A stretch of 64,000 nucleotides of DNA, taken from positions 620,001 through 684,000 of the forward strand of contig CAZVPI010000001.1 in assembly GCA_964628035.1 (NCBI GenBank), written 5' to 3'. A program made the translations under genes and the position numbers. Shown piece after piece: positions 49,760 through 58,916 of this stretch (position 1 is its first letter; each line of letters starts with the position of its first letter). The DNA is from UBA2199 sp964628035. GTDB lineage: Bacteria; Acidobacteriota; Aminicenantia; UBA2199. Under the pieces are notes generated by a model. That model made no database searches, had not been told where the DNA came from, and saw nothing but the letters and a program-made list of their open reading frames with translations.

Positions 49760-52615
49760 ATGAAAAAGAACATCCTTGCCCTGTTCCTGGTGCTCTGGGC
49801 CGCCGCCCTTCCCGCCCAGTATTCCTACTTTTACGGCAAGAACAAGATCATGCGCCAGGCCTTCCCCTGGAAATACGCCGACACCAAGAATTTCCGCATC
49901 TATCATTACATCGACGACCAGGAGCTGGTGACGCGCATCGCCGTCGAGGCGGAGAAGGCCTACGAAAAACACTCCTCGCTGCTCAACGTCACCATCGAGG
50001 AGAAGACGCCGATCATCTTCTACAACAAGCAGACCGACCTGGAGCAGACCAACCTCTATCCCGGGCTCATACCCCCCGGCAGCTTCGAGGGCTTCACCGA
50101 GCCGGTCGGCCACCGCGTGGTCATCTACGGCAACCGCACCGCCGAGGACCTGGGCCGGCTGATCACCCATGAACTCGCCCATTCCTTCCAGCACGCCATC
50201 CTGTACAAGAACCGGCCGGCGGGGCTGTTCGACTACAACCGGCCGCCGCTGTGGGTGCTGGAGGGGCACGCCGAGTTCATGACCGAATACTGGGACAGTT
50301 TCAGCCTCATGACCGTCATCGACGCCGTGGTCAACGACCGCATTCCCGAGATCCAGGAGGATGGCGACCTGGCCGCCCCCAGCGGCACCAACCGCACGCC
50401 CTACGACTTCGGCCACCTGATCTACGAGTTCATCCACGAGAAATTCGGCAAGAAGGGGGTCCGTGACCTGCTGCTGGCACAGCGGCGCCCGGGCCTGGTC
50501 AGCAAGCGCCGCTCCTTCCTGGACCAGTTCAACTACACGCCCAAGACCTTCAATTTCGAGTTCAAGAAGTACGCCCGCGACCGCTTCCGGGCCTTCTTCG
50601 GCCGGGAGAATCCCGAGGAATACAGCTTCGTCATCGGCCCCGACTTCCCCTTCGCCTACGCCTTCTCGCACCAGGTATCGCCCGGGGGCGAGCTGCTGGC
50701 CGTCCTGACCGTCAACTTCCGCTCCTACAAGATCGACGTCATCCTGGTCTCGCTCAAGGACGGCAAGGTGATCAAGAACGTCACGCCCGGCTACCACTCC
50801 ACCTACGACGGCATCGAGTACAAGTTCGTCCCCGCCGACGGCCGTTCCTTCACCTGGGACCGCCGCGGCGAGAACATCGCCTTTTTCGCCCGCAAGGAGC
50901 TGGACACCTACCTGGTGGTGCTCGACGCCCTCAGCAACCGCAAGGTGAGCGAGTTCCGCCTGAGCGAGATCCAGAAGCCCAGCTCGCCTGTCTTCGATCC
51001 CAAAGAGGAACGGGTGCTCTTCACCGGCATCGAGGGCATCCGCGCCTTCCTCTATTCGCTGGATTTGAAGAGCGGGCGTGTGCGCCGCCTGACCGACGGC
51101 CGTACCTACGTCAAGTCGGTCGACATCGCCCATGACGGCGCCAAGGTCGTCTATTCGGCCAGCGCCGACGGTTTCGATCGTTTGTTCCTGGCCCCGCTGG
51201 AGAGCCCCGACCAGGCGCTGCAGCTGACCCGGGGGGGCTTCAACGACATCGCCCCCTCCTTCTCCCTGGACGACCGGACGGTCTATTACAGCTCCGATGA
51301 GCGCGGCGCCTTCAACATCTGCTCCCTGGACCTGGAATCCCGCGTGCTCCGCCGCCTGACCGACGCCCGCACCGGCAATTTCTTCCCGGTGGAGATCCCC
51401 GGAGACAAGGGCAAGCTGGTCATCTCCTCCTTCCACAAGGGCAGCTTCCTGCTGTTCAAGAAGGACGTCGAGCCGGCCCTGGCCCAGGGCGAGGTCGAGT
51501 TCGGCCCTCCGCGCTACGCCGCGACCGTGCTGCCCCAGGCCGGCGGCGACGTCGCGGCGGCCATGCCCGAGCGGCTGGAGGTCAAGAAGTACAAGCCCTT
51601 CGAGAAGCTGGTCGTCTCCTCGCTGCCGCCGGTCAACCTGGGCATCGACAGCGGCGGCGGCTTCTACGGCTCCTCCTACCTGAACGTCACCGACGTTCTC
51701 GGCGACCACAATTTCATCTTCTACCTGGCCTCCTATTACGGCTACCGCTCCTACCACTTGGCCTACCTGAACCAGCGCCGCCGCCTGCAGTTCTACACCC
51801 ACCTGTTCTCCGAGAGCGACGCCTATTATTACCCGTATGTCAGCAACCTGTACCTCTCCCTGCGCAGCCGCATCGGCGGAGATTTCTCGCTGATCTATCC
51901 CTTCAGCCGCGCCACGCGCGGCGAGCTGACCCTGTCGGCCTACCACCAGGAGGAGGACTCCGACTTGTTTTATTACGGCTTCGAGCTGCCCTACGGCCAG
52001 TTCTTCAACGGCTTCGCCCTGCCGCTGCAGGCGGCACTGGTCAGCGAAACCACGCGCTTCGCCCAATACGGGCCCAACAGCGGCCACACCTTCCGCCTCA
52101 GCGCCGCCAAGTACTGGAAGCTCTTCTCCAAGTCGCTCGATGCCTACGCCCTGGAGGGGGACGCCCGCAAGTACGTACGCATCGACAACAACACCCTGCT
52201 GGCTTTCCGCCTGAGCGGCTTCTATTCCGGGGGCAAGAACGCCCTGCTGTTCTGGACCGGCGGCAACAACACCCTGCGCGCCGCCGATTTCCGCGGCGAG
52301 GTCGGAAACAAGGGGTTCTTCTTCAACGCCGAGATGCGCTTCCCGCTGGTCCATGCCGCCCTGACCCCCATCGGACTCATCGGCCCCCTGCGGGGCGTGT
52401 TCTTCTTCGACCTGGGCGGCATGTGGTTCCACGGCCAGCCGTTCCGGGTATTTGAGAAGGGCCGCTTCAAGATCCAGGACGCCCTTTCCTCGTACGGATA
52501 CGGCATCGAGTTCTTCCTCTTCGGCTACCCCATGCACGTCGAGTGGGTCTGGCGCACCGACTTCACGCAGAAACGCTATGCCGGCGTCAACTTCTGGATC
52601 GGCTTTGATTTCTAG
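49760..52615 (+). CDS. three-part protein: HExxH peptidase domain, beta-propeller, outer-membrane barrel
   Basis: A 951-residue protein with a signal peptide (about 1-20). Domain 1 (about 40-290) resembles the peptidase MA-like metallopeptidases: DLGRLITHELAHSFQHAI (HELAH), then LWVLEGHAEFMTEYWDS, a Glu-containing helix placing the third zinc ligand. Domain 2 (about 290-600) is a TolB/PD40 propeller (VFDPKEERVLFTGIEGIRAFLYSLD, APSFSLDDRTVYYSSDERGAFNICSLD). Domain 3 (about 620-951) looks like an outer-membrane barrel ending RYAGVNFWIGFDF, with BamA-like aromatic end. AGGAAGG places ATG 49760. Confidence 0.8.
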   Translation: MKKNILALFLVLWAAALPAQYSYFYGKNKIMRQAFPWKYADTKNFRIYHYIDDQELVTRIAVEAEKAYEKHSSLLNVTIEEKTPIIFYNKQTDLEQTNLYPGLIPPGSFEGFTEPVGHRVVIYGNRTAEDLGRLITHELAHSFQHAILYKNRPAGLFDYNRPPLWVLEGHAEFMTEYWDSFSLMTVIDAVVNDRIPEIQEDGDLAAPSGTNRTPYDFGHLIYEFIHEKFGKKGVRDLLLAQRRPGLVSKRRSFLDQFNYTPKTFNFEFKKYARDRFRAFFGRENPEEYSFVIGPDFPFAYAFSHQVSPGGELLAVLTVNFRSYKIDVILVSLKDGKVIKNVTPGYHSTYDGIEYKFVPADGRSFTWDRRGENIAFFARKELDTYLVVLDALSNRKVSEFRLSEIQKPSSPVFDPKEERVLFTGIEGIRAFLYSLDLKSGRVRRLTDGRTYVKSVDIAHDGAKVVYSASADGFDRLFLAPLESPDQALQLTRGGFNDIAPSFSLDDRTVYYSSDERGAFNICSLDLESRVLRRLTDARTGNFFPVEIPGDKGKLVISSFHKGSFLLFKKDVEPALAQGEVEFGPPRYAATVLPQAGGDVAAAMPERLEVKKYKPFEKLVVSSLPPVNLGIDSGGGFYGSSYLNVTDVLGDHNFIFYLASYYGYRSYHLAYLNQRRRLQFYTHLFSESDAYYYPYVSNLYLSLRSRIGGDFSLIYPFSRATRGELTLSAYHQEEDSDLFYYGFELPYGQFFNGFALPLQAALVSETTRFAQYGPNSGHTFRLSAAKYWKLFSKSLDAYALEGDARKYVRIDNNTLLAFRLSGFYSGGKNALLFWTGGNNTLRAADFRGEVGNKGFFFNAEMRFPLVHAALTPIGLIGPLRGVFFFDLGGMWFHGQPFRVFEKGRFKIQDALSSYGYGIEFFLFGYPMHVEWVWRTDFTQKRYAGVNFWIGFDF

Positions 52616-52619
52616 GGGA

Positions 52620-52737
52620 GCTCAGGGAAGAGTCAGGATAGAGTAGGAAAGGGGGAAAGCAGGACAATCGCCCTGGGAATCAATTCCATCTTTCTCACTC
52701 CGCCACTCTGCCACTCTACCTCTTTATCGCTTGGCCC
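52620..52737. repeat. inverted repeat with CCACTCTG-type words
   Basis: The right arm (52696-52727) is TCACTCCG, CCACTCTG, CCACTCTA, CCTCTTTA (8-nt period). The left arm GCTCAGGGAAGAGTCAGGAT (52620-52639), continuing AGAGTAGG, pairs imperfectly with it. It fills most of the gap before the MglA-like gene. Confidence 0.5.
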
Positions 52738-52822
52738 CTCCACTTCTTTGGCTCCTGTCCCGGGCGGCGCCGTTGACTTTGGCCCGGAAAAATGAGAAAA
52801 TCCCCGCTGGGAAGAGAACGCG

Positions 52823-53818
52823 ATGCTGATCAACCACACGTCGAAGCAGGTGACAGCCAAGATCGTCTATTACGGCACCGGCCTGGGCGGCAAAACCACC
52901 AACCTGCAGTACATTTACTCGGTCACCAGCCCGCGCACCCGGGGGGAACTGGTGTGCATGGAGACCGAGATCGAGCGCACCCTGTTCTTCGACCTGCTGC
53001 CGATCAACGTCGGCCTGGTCAAGGGCTACGAGACGCGCTTCCAGCTCTACACCGTTCCCGGGCAGGTGTTCTACGATTCCACGCGCAAGCTGGTCCTGAA
53101 GGGGGCCGACGGCATCGTCTTCGTCGCCGATTCGCAGGAGCTGATGGACCAGGCCAACGGCGAGAGCCTCGAGAACCTGAAGGAGAACCTGGGGTTCTAT
53201 GGGCACCGCATCGAGGACATCCCCATGGTCTTCCAGTACAACAAGCGCGACCTGAAAAACATCACTCCGGTCGAGAAGCTGAATGCGCACCTGAACCATC
53301 TCAACCGCCCCCATTTCGAGGCCGTGGCCCGCAACGGCCGCGGCGTGATTGAAACGCTGCGCGAGATCTCCTCCATGACCCTCAAGCGCGTCAAGGAATC
53401 GCTGGAGCATTCCACTCGCGCCCCCAAGAACGTCGCCGTGCAGTTCGCCATCGACCAGGGCCAGCGGCTGGTCAGGATGGAAGACCTGCCGGTCAAGAAG
53501 GTGAGCGTCGAGCAGCTGGAGGCCCGCGAGGCCGGCCAGGAAGTGATCCCGCCGCCCGTAACCGCCGCCCCGCCGCCCCGGCCGGCGCCGCAGCCGGCGG
53601 CCGCTCCCGCTGCGGCTGCGACGACCCGGTCGCTGACCGACCTGCTGGTCGGCATGGAAGACCCCTCGCGCATCACGCGCATTGAAAAGATCGCCGCCGG
53701 CAACGGCCGGCTGGCGGTGGAGGTCCGTGACGGCCAGGGCCGCTCCCTGCGCTCGCTCGACATCGCCCTGCGGCCCGAGACCAAGAAGGTCACCATCATC
53801 CTGGATGTCAAAAGCTAA
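52823..53818 (+). CDS. MglA-like small GTPase with C-terminal extension
   Basis: A 331-residue protein. The N-terminal ~195 residues are a Ras-like GTPase of the MglA/Arf-like group: P-loop YYGTGLGGKTTNL (about 16-28), switch region TEIERTLFFDLLP, TVPGQVFYDS (G3), and YNKRDLKNI (G4). MglA sets cell polarity and directs type IV pilus or gliding systems. A linker APKNVAVQFAIDQGQRLVRMED and a proline/alanine-rich stretch (VIPPPVTAAPPPRPAPQPAA) lead to a small C-terminal domain (about 275-331). MglA itself lacks these parts. pilT at 57768 fits a shared role. Confidence 0.85.
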   Translation: MLINHTSKQVTAKIVYYGTGLGGKTTNLQYIYSVTSPRTRGELVCMETEIERTLFFDLLPINVGLVKGYETRFQLYTVPGQVFYDSTRKLVLKGADGIVFVADSQELMDQANGESLENLKENLGFYGHRIEDIPMVFQYNKRDLKNITPVEKLNAHLNHLNRPHFEAVARNGRGVIETLREISSMTLKRVKESLEHSTRAPKNVAVQFAIDQGQRLVRMEDLPVKKVSVEQLEAREAGQEVIPPPVTAAPPPRPAPQPAAAPAAAATTRSLTDLLVGMEDPSRITRIEKIAAGNGRLAVEVRDGQGRSLRSLDIALRPETKKVTIILDVKS

Positions 53819-55184
53819 GGCCGGCCTGGCGCTCGTTCTCCTTTTTCTGGCCGCCTGCTCCTCTTCCCGCCCCGCGCCCGGCACCGCCCCGGACCTGGCG
53901 CCGGTTTCGCTGCCCGAGGCCCGGGCCGAGGCCCTGTTCCTCAGCGGCAAGGCCGCGCTGGACAAGGGCGACATGGGCCGGGCCCGTGAAAGCTTCGACC
54001 GTTCCCTGGACGTGCTGCTCGCCGCCGGGGAGGCGAGCGCCGGGCGGGACGCCCTGCTGGCCGACTTGGCGCGGCGCATCGCCGACATCGAGCTGAATTA
54101 CCTGAAGGACAAGAACGGCCCGGAAAACGGCGAGCACGAGGCCTTCCTCGACCAGGTGATCGCCACGCCGCTGTTCCCCCCCTCGGAAAAGGACGTCGAC
54201 GACCTGCGCCAGAAGGTCGGCGAAGCGGCCGCCGTCCCCTACAGCCTGCCGGTGGTGGTCAATCCCCAGGTGGTTTCCTTTCTCAAGGCCTTTCAGAGCA
54301 TCCGCCATGACGGCATCCAGCGCGCCCTCGACCGCATGGTCGAGTTCATCGGTCCCTTCAAGGAGATCTTCCGCGGCCACGGGCTGCCCGAGGACCTGGC
54401 CTACCTGCCCATCATCGAGAGCGGCTTCCGCGTCGACGCCACGTCGCGCGCGCGGGCGCGCGGCGCCTGGCAGTTCATGGCCGCCACGGCGCGCCTGTAC
54501 GGGCTGCGCGTCGACTGGCAGGTCGACGAGCGCCTCGACCCCTTCAAGGCCGCCGACGCCGCCGCCCGCTTCCTCAAGCACCTGTACGGGGAATACAACG
54601 ACTGGTATATCGCCCTGGCCTGCTACAACGGCGGCCCGCGCCGGGTGGAGCGCGCCATGCGCGCCCTGCAGACGGCCGACTTCTTCACCATCAACCGCAG
54701 CCGCCACATCCGCCGCGAGACCAAGAACTACGTGCCGGCCTTCCTGGCCTCGCTGATCATCGCCCGCTCGCCGCAGGAGTACGGCTTCAGCGTGAACGGC
54801 GGCGAGGAGGTCTTTGCCGGCAGCCGCTTCGTCGAGGTGCCCTCGCCGGTCTCGCTGCCGCGCGTCGCCGAGCGGCTGCAGCTGCCGCTGGCCGAGCTCA
54901 AGAAACTGAACCCCGAGCTGCTGCGCGATTTCACCCCCAGCAACGTCCCCACCTACCGGCTGCGCCTGCCGGGCGGCGCCGACGAGGCGCTCCTGGCCGG
55001 GCTGGAGCGCATCCCGGCCGACAAGGTCCCCCGCTTCAACACCTACCGCGTGCGCAGCGGCGACACCCTCTCGGCCATCGCCCGCCGCCACGGCACCAGC
55101 GTGCGCCGCATCCAGGAGGCCAACCGCCTGCGCGGGACCCTGATCCGCCCGGGCATGGTCCTGGTCATTCCCGGGAGAAGCTAG
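53805..55184 (+). CDS. MltD-like lytic transglycosylase lipoprotein with LysM
   Basis: A 459-residue lipoprotein; signal peptide to lipobox LAAC (Cys18). The SLT domain (about 180-350) has LAYLPIIESGFRVDA with the catalytic Glu, GAWQFMAATARLYGLRVDWQVDERLDP, and ALACYNGGPRRV. Residues 400-459 are a LysM: RVRSGDTLSAIARRHGTSVRRIQEANRLRGTLIRPGMVLVIPG. A second peptidoglycan-recognition stretch lies about 350-395. It cuts glycan strands to 1,6-anhydro ends. It overlaps the GTPase gene by 14 nt, so its synthesis is coupled with MglA-like protein. Confidence 0.9.
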   Translation: MSKAKAGLALVLLFLAACSSSRPAPGTAPDLAPVSLPEARAEALFLSGKAALDKGDMGRARESFDRSLDVLLAAGEASAGRDALLADLARRIADIELNYLKDKNGPENGEHEAFLDQVIATPLFPPSEKDVDDLRQKVGEAAAVPYSLPVVVNPQVVSFLKAFQSIRHDGIQRALDRMVEFIGPFKEIFRGHGLPEDLAYLPIIESGFRVDATSRARARGAWQFMAATARLYGLRVDWQVDERLDPFKAADAAARFLKHLYGEYNDWYIALACYNGGPRRVERAMRALQTADFFTINRSRHIRRETKNYVPAFLASLIIARSPQEYGFSVNGGEEVFAGSRFVEVPSPVSLPRVAERLQLPLAELKKLNPELLRDFTPSNVPTYRLRLPGGADEALLAGLERIPADKVPRFNTYRVRSGDTLSAIARRHGTSVRRIQEANRLRGTLIRPGMVLVIPGRS

Positions 55185-56701
55185 TGGTCAGCCGCATCCA
55201 TTCGGCCGTGCTCAACGGCCTGGAGGTCGTGGCCACCGAGGTCGAGGTCGGCGTTTCGCGGGGCATCCCGGGCATCGTCATCGTCGGCCTCCCCGACAAC
55301 GCCATCAGGGAGAGCCGCGAGCGCCTGAAGCTGGCCATCGGGCACCAGAACTTCGAGTACCCCCAGGCGAGCAAGATCGTGGTCAACCTCTCCCCGGCCG
55401 ACGTGCGCAAGGAGGGCTCGGCCCTCGACCTGCCCATGGCCGTGGGCATCGTCAAGAACCGCTACCGGCTGGCGGGGCCGGCCTTCTCCGAGCTGCTGTT
55501 CTACGGCGAGCTGAGCCTGGAGGGCGAGCTGAACCCGGTCAAGGGGGTTCTGAACATCGCCCTGTTCGCCCGCCAGCACGGCTGGCGCGGCATCGTCATC
55601 CCCAAGGGCAACCTCGAGGAGGCGCGCTTTGTCGGCGGCATCGAGATCTATGCCCTGAGCAATCTGGCCGAGGTGGTCGAGCTGGCCGAGCACCCGGAGC
55701 GCTTCCAGCCGGCCCGCGGCAACGGCGAGCGCCCGGCGCCGCCTGCGGTCGAGAACGATTTCGCCGAGATCCGCGGCCAGTACCTGGCCAAGCGGGCCAT
55801 GGAGATCGCCGCCGCCGGGGCGCACAACGTGCTGATGGTCGGCGCGCCCGGGTCGGGCAAGTCGATGATCGCCCGCGCCCTGCCCTCCATCCTGCCGGAC
55901 ATGAGCGACGACGAGGTGCTGGAAACCTCTCTCGTGTACAGCGCCGCCGGCCTGTTGGGCGAGCGGGGCGGCCTGGTGCGCCGCCGGCCTTTCCGGGCGC
56001 CGCACCACACCATCTCCGACGTCGGCATCAGCGGCGGCGGCAAGGTCCCGGTGCCCGGCGAGATCTCCCTGGCCCACAACGGCGTCCTGTTCCTCGACGA
56101 GCTTCCCTATTTCAAGAGGTCGGCCCTGGAAGTGCTGCGCCAGCCCTTGGAGGACGGGCAGATCACCGTCTCGCGCTCTCTGACCTCGGCCACCTTCCCG
56201 GCGCGCTTCATGCTCGTGGCGGCCATGAATCCCGGCCGGGACGCCTCGGCCTTCGGCGACGCGCCGGCAGCGCTGCGCCGCCGCCAGGGCTGCAAGCTGT
56301 CCAAGCCGCTGCTCGACCGCATCGACCTGCAGCTTGAGGTGAACAAGGTCAAGCTGGAGGAGATCACTGCGCCGGCCCTGGCCGAGGACTCGGCCGCCAT
56401 CCGCGCCCGGGTGGCGCGGGCCCGCGAGAGGCAGACGCGGCGCTTCGCCGGGCTCAAGCGTCCGCTGTTCGCCAACGCCCAGATGCGCAACGCCGAGATC
56501 CGCCGCTTCTGTCCCCTGGACGGCGAGGGCGTCCAGCTGCTGGGCCGGGCGGTGGAGAAGTTCGACCTCAGCGCCCGCGGCTATTTCCGGGTGCTGAAGG
56601 TGGCGCGCACCATCGCCGACCTGGAGGGCGCGGAGGCGATCGCCCCGGCCCATCTGCAGGAGGCCCTGCAGTACCGCTCCCTGGACGCGAGCCGCTTGTG
56701 A
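55184..56701 (+). CDS. YifB/ComM-like Mg-chelatase-type AAA ATPase
   Basis: A 505-residue protein. The N-terminal RadC/ComM-like fold (ALSEVEVGVSRGIPGIVIVGLPDNAIRESRERLKLA-type region) precedes an AAA+ core with Walker A GAPGSGKSMIAR, FRAPHHTISD and GVLFLDELPYF (Walker B). Family members assist branch migration during natural transformation (ComM); comEC at 16503 is consistent. Where YifB proteins usually have a cysteine cluster after NPCPCGY, this protein reads NPGRDASAFGDAPAALRRRQGCKLSKPLLDRID, so the putative zinc site is lost. The start is GTG 55184, overlapping the transglycosylase stop (TAGTG). Confidence 0.88.
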   Translation: MVSRIHSAVLNGLEVVATEVEVGVSRGIPGIVIVGLPDNAIRESRERLKLAIGHQNFEYPQASKIVVNLSPADVRKEGSALDLPMAVGIVKNRYRLAGPAFSELLFYGELSLEGELNPVKGVLNIALFARQHGWRGIVIPKGNLEEARFVGGIEIYALSNLAEVVELAEHPERFQPARGNGERPAPPAVENDFAEIRGQYLAKRAMEIAAAGAHNVLMVGAPGSGKSMIARALPSILPDMSDDEVLETSLVYSAAGLLGERGGLVRRRPFRAPHHTISDVGISGGGKVPVPGEISLAHNGVLFLDELPYFKRSALEVLRQPLEDGQITVSRSLTSATFPARFMLVAAMNPGRDASAFGDAPAALRRRQGCKLSKPLLDRIDLQLEVNKVKLEEITAPALAEDSAAIRARVARARERQTRRFAGLKRPLFANAQMRNAEIRRFCPLDGEGVQLLGRAVEKFDLSARGYFRVLKVARTIADLEGAEAIAPAHLQEALQYRSLDASRL

Positions 56702-56714
56702 GGAGCAACGGGCG

Positions 56715-57185
56715 ATGAGACTGAAGGCGAGGCACGTGCTGCAGATGGCGGCGCTGGCCGCCGCCGCCGCGGCGCTGGGGTTGGGCGTAAACTTCCTACG
56801 CCGCGAGCCGCTGCCGCTGCTGCGCCCCCTGCCCAGGGTTGAAGCAGACATGCCGGCCATCGGCGAGGTCGACGCCGAGTTCGTCGAGCAGATACGCCTG
56901 GCTCCGGGCATCCTGCTGGTTGACGCGCGCTCGTCCGCAGCCTACCGCCTGGGCCGCCTTCCGGGCGCGCTCAGCCTGCCGCTGGCCGATTTTGCGGACG
57001 CCTACGCCATCCTGGAGCCGCGGCTGCGCCAGGCCGAATTGCTGATCCTCTATTGCAGCGACGCGACCTGCAGCGACTCGCCGGAGCTGGCCCGCCGGCT
57101 GTGGGGCAAGGGGCTGAAGAATCTCCTGCTCTTCCATGGCGGCATGAAGGAGTGGCTGGGGAGGGGGCATGCCGTGGAGAAGTAG
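56715..57185 (+). CDS. membrane-anchored rhodanese-like protein
   Basis: A 156-residue protein with one N-terminal helix (about 9-27) and a periplasmic rhodanese domain: ILLVDARSSAAYRLGRLPGALSLPL, then LILYCSDATCSDSPELA, where Cys at YCS is the active-site cysteine, and LLLFHGGMKEWLGRGH. It could move sulfane sulfur or act in disulfide chemistry. The gene lies 13 bp after the AAA ATPase and overlaps the next gene by 17 nt. Confidence 0.88.
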   Translation: MRLKARHVLQMAALAAAAAALGLGVNFLRREPLPLLRPLPRVEADMPAIGEVDAEFVEQIRLAPGILLVDARSSAAYRLGRLPGALSLPLADFADAYAILEPRLRQAELLILYCSDATCSDSPELARRLWGKGLKNLLLFHGGMKEWLGRGHAVEK

Positions 57186-57627
57186 CCTGCGCGGTTTTCT
57201 CTCCTCCTCCTGGCTGCAGGCCGCCTGCCGCCTGGCGCTGGGCGGGATCTTCCTCTACGCCAGCCTGGACAAGATCGCCCATCCGCGCCCCTTTGCCGAG
57301 ATCATCGCCAACTACGCCATCCTGCCCGAATGGCTGGTCACGCTGCCGGCGCTCATCCTGCCCTGGCTGGAGCTGCTGGCCGGGCTGCTGCTGATCGCCG
57401 GGGTCTGGAGGCGCAGCGCCGCCGCCCTGCTGTCGCTGCTGCTGCTGGCCTTCATCCTGGCCCTGGGCGTCAACGCCGTGCGCGGCATCGACGTCAGCTG
57501 CGGCTGCTTCTCCACCTCGGCCGAGATCACGGAGAACGCCTGGGGTCTGATCCTGCGCGACCTGCTGATCCTGCTGCCCGGGCTGCTGATCGTCTTTTTC
57601 GGACGCGAGCGGGGAGACGGCGATTGA
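57169..57627 (+). CDS. MauE/DoxX-type membrane protein
   Basis: A 152-residue protein of four helices. The family signature is seen in DKIAHPRPFAEIIANYAILP and in GIDVSCGCFSTSAEI, with Cys-Gly-Cys facing the periplasm, as in MauE. Such proteins take part in disulfide or thiosulfate/quinone redox chemistry. Cotranscribed with the rhodanese (17-nt overlap), it probably gives the pair's electrons or sulfur a route to the quinone pool. Confidence 0.9.
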   Translation: MPWRSSLRGFLSSSWLQAACRLALGGIFLYASLDKIAHPRPFAEIIANYAILPEWLVTLPALILPWLELLAGLLLIAGVWRRSAAALLSLLLLAFILALGVNAVRGIDVSCGCFSTSAEITENAWGLILRDLLILLPGLLIVFFGRERGDGD

Positions 57628-57761
57628 GAGAAGGAAAAGGCTGAAGGTAAAAGGGGGAGCAGGGAAACCCTGCGTCCATTCCCGCGGCTTGCTCAGGAAG
57701 GAAGGAATCGAAACAATTCTCTCGTGGGCTTTCTACCTTTGCCTTTTCCCTTTCATGCTCT
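57627..57761. repeat. inverted repeat, purine/pyrimidine arms, between convergent genes
   Basis: The left arm GAGAAGGAAAAGGCTGAAGG (57627-57646) and the right arm CTTTCTACCTTTGCCTTTTC (57729-57748) are imperfect reverse complements. The interior is GC-rich. It may terminate transcription of both the MauE operon and pilT. Confidence 0.5.
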
Positions 57762-57767
57762 TCCGGG

Positions 57768-58844
57768 CTACTTCTCAATGGTCATGTCGCGCTCGAGCTG
57801 CTCCGCCTCCTCGGCGGCCAGCATGGCGTCGTCCATGGAGATCTTGCGCGCCTTGACCAGCTCGATCAGGTGCTGGTCGAAGGTCTGCATGCCCAGGTCG
57901 CGGTTCTTGGCCATGTGGGAGAGGATCTCGCTGGTTTTCTCGGGGTTCTTGAGGCACATTTCGATGGTCTTGTTGGCCAGCATGATCTCGCAGGCCGGGA
58001 TCAGGCCGCTCTTGTCGAGCGTGGGCAGGAGCTGCAGCGAGACGATGGCCACCAGGTTCTCCGACAGCCGCTGGCGCACGGAAGGATGGGCCTCGGCCGG
58101 GAAGTACCCCAGCAGGCGGTTCAGCGTGCGCAGCACGTCGGGGGTGTGGATCGAGGCCATGACCAGGTGGCCGGTCTCGGCGGCCTTCAGGCAGGTGTCG
58201 ACCGTCTGGTGGTCGCGCAGCTCGCCCACCATCAGCACATCGGGGTCCTGGCGCATGGCGGCGCGCAGCGCCGCGGCAAAGGACTCGGTGTCGGGGCCGA
58301 TCTCGCGCTGGGAGATGACCGCCAGGTTCTTCTCGAAGAGGTACTCGATCGGGTCTTCGATGGTGATGACGTGGACGCGGCGCTTCTGGTTGATGAAATT
58401 GATGATGGCCGCCAGGGTGGTCGACTTGCCGTTGCCGGTGGCGCCGGTGACCAGGATCAGCCCGCGCCGGAGCATGGCGATCTTTTCCAGGACCTTGGGC
58501 AGGTTGAGCTCCTGGAAGCTCCGCGGCTTGAAGGGGATCAGGCGCAGGATCGCGGCGTAGCGGCCGTTCTGGCGGTAGACGTTGACGCGGAAGCGGGCCA
58601 CGCTGGCCAGGGCGAACGAGCCGTCGTAATCGCGGACCTCCTTCTTGAACTTTTCGGCGTCGGGATACTTGGCCAGCGTCTGGCCGATGGCCACCATGTC
58701 CTCCTCACTCAGCGGCGGGTGCTTCAGCGGAAACAGTTCGCCGTGGTGGCGGAGCAGCGGCGGCGATCCGACCTGGAAGTGGATGTCCGAAGCCCCCTTT
58801 TCGGCGGCGAATGTCAAGATTTGGCTCAAGTTGACGATCGGCAT
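57768..58844 (-). CDS. pilT: type IV pilus retraction ATPase
   Basis: A 358-residue PilT. Walker A is TGATGNGKSTT (about 131-141), the Asp box is VITIEDPIEY, Walker B is MVGELRD, and TGHLVMASIHT completes the His box. The N-terminus ILTFAAEKGASDIHFQVG is the PilT/GspE N1 domain. It forms a hexameric ring that pulls pili in, giving twitching and DNA uptake. Shine-Dalgarno CTGGAGG. No other pilus gene is seen here. It links with the MglA-like GTPase and ComEC in this window. Confidence 0.95.
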   Translation of the reverse strand: MPIVNLSQILTFAAEKGASDIHFQVGSPPLLRHHGELFPLKHPPLSEEDMVAIGQTLAKYPDAEKFKKEVRDYDGSFALASVARFRVNVYRQNGRYAAILRLIPFKPRSFQELNLPKVLEKIAMLRRGLILVTGATGNGKSTTLAAIINFINQKRRVHVITIEDPIEYLFEKNLAVISQREIGPDTESFAAALRAAMRQDPDVLMVGELRDHQTVDTCLKAAETGHLVMASIHTPDVLRTLNRLLGYFPAEAHPSVRQRLSENLVAIVSLQLLPTLDKSGLIPACEIMLANKTIEMCLKNPEKTSEILSHMAKNRDLGMQTFDQHLIELVKARKISMDDAMLAAEEAEQLERDMTIEK

Positions 58845-58916
58845 GGTTTCCTCCAGGGAACGGCCAGCGCCCGGGTCATGGCAAAATTGTAGATGAAACG
58901 TTTCGACAATTCAAGT

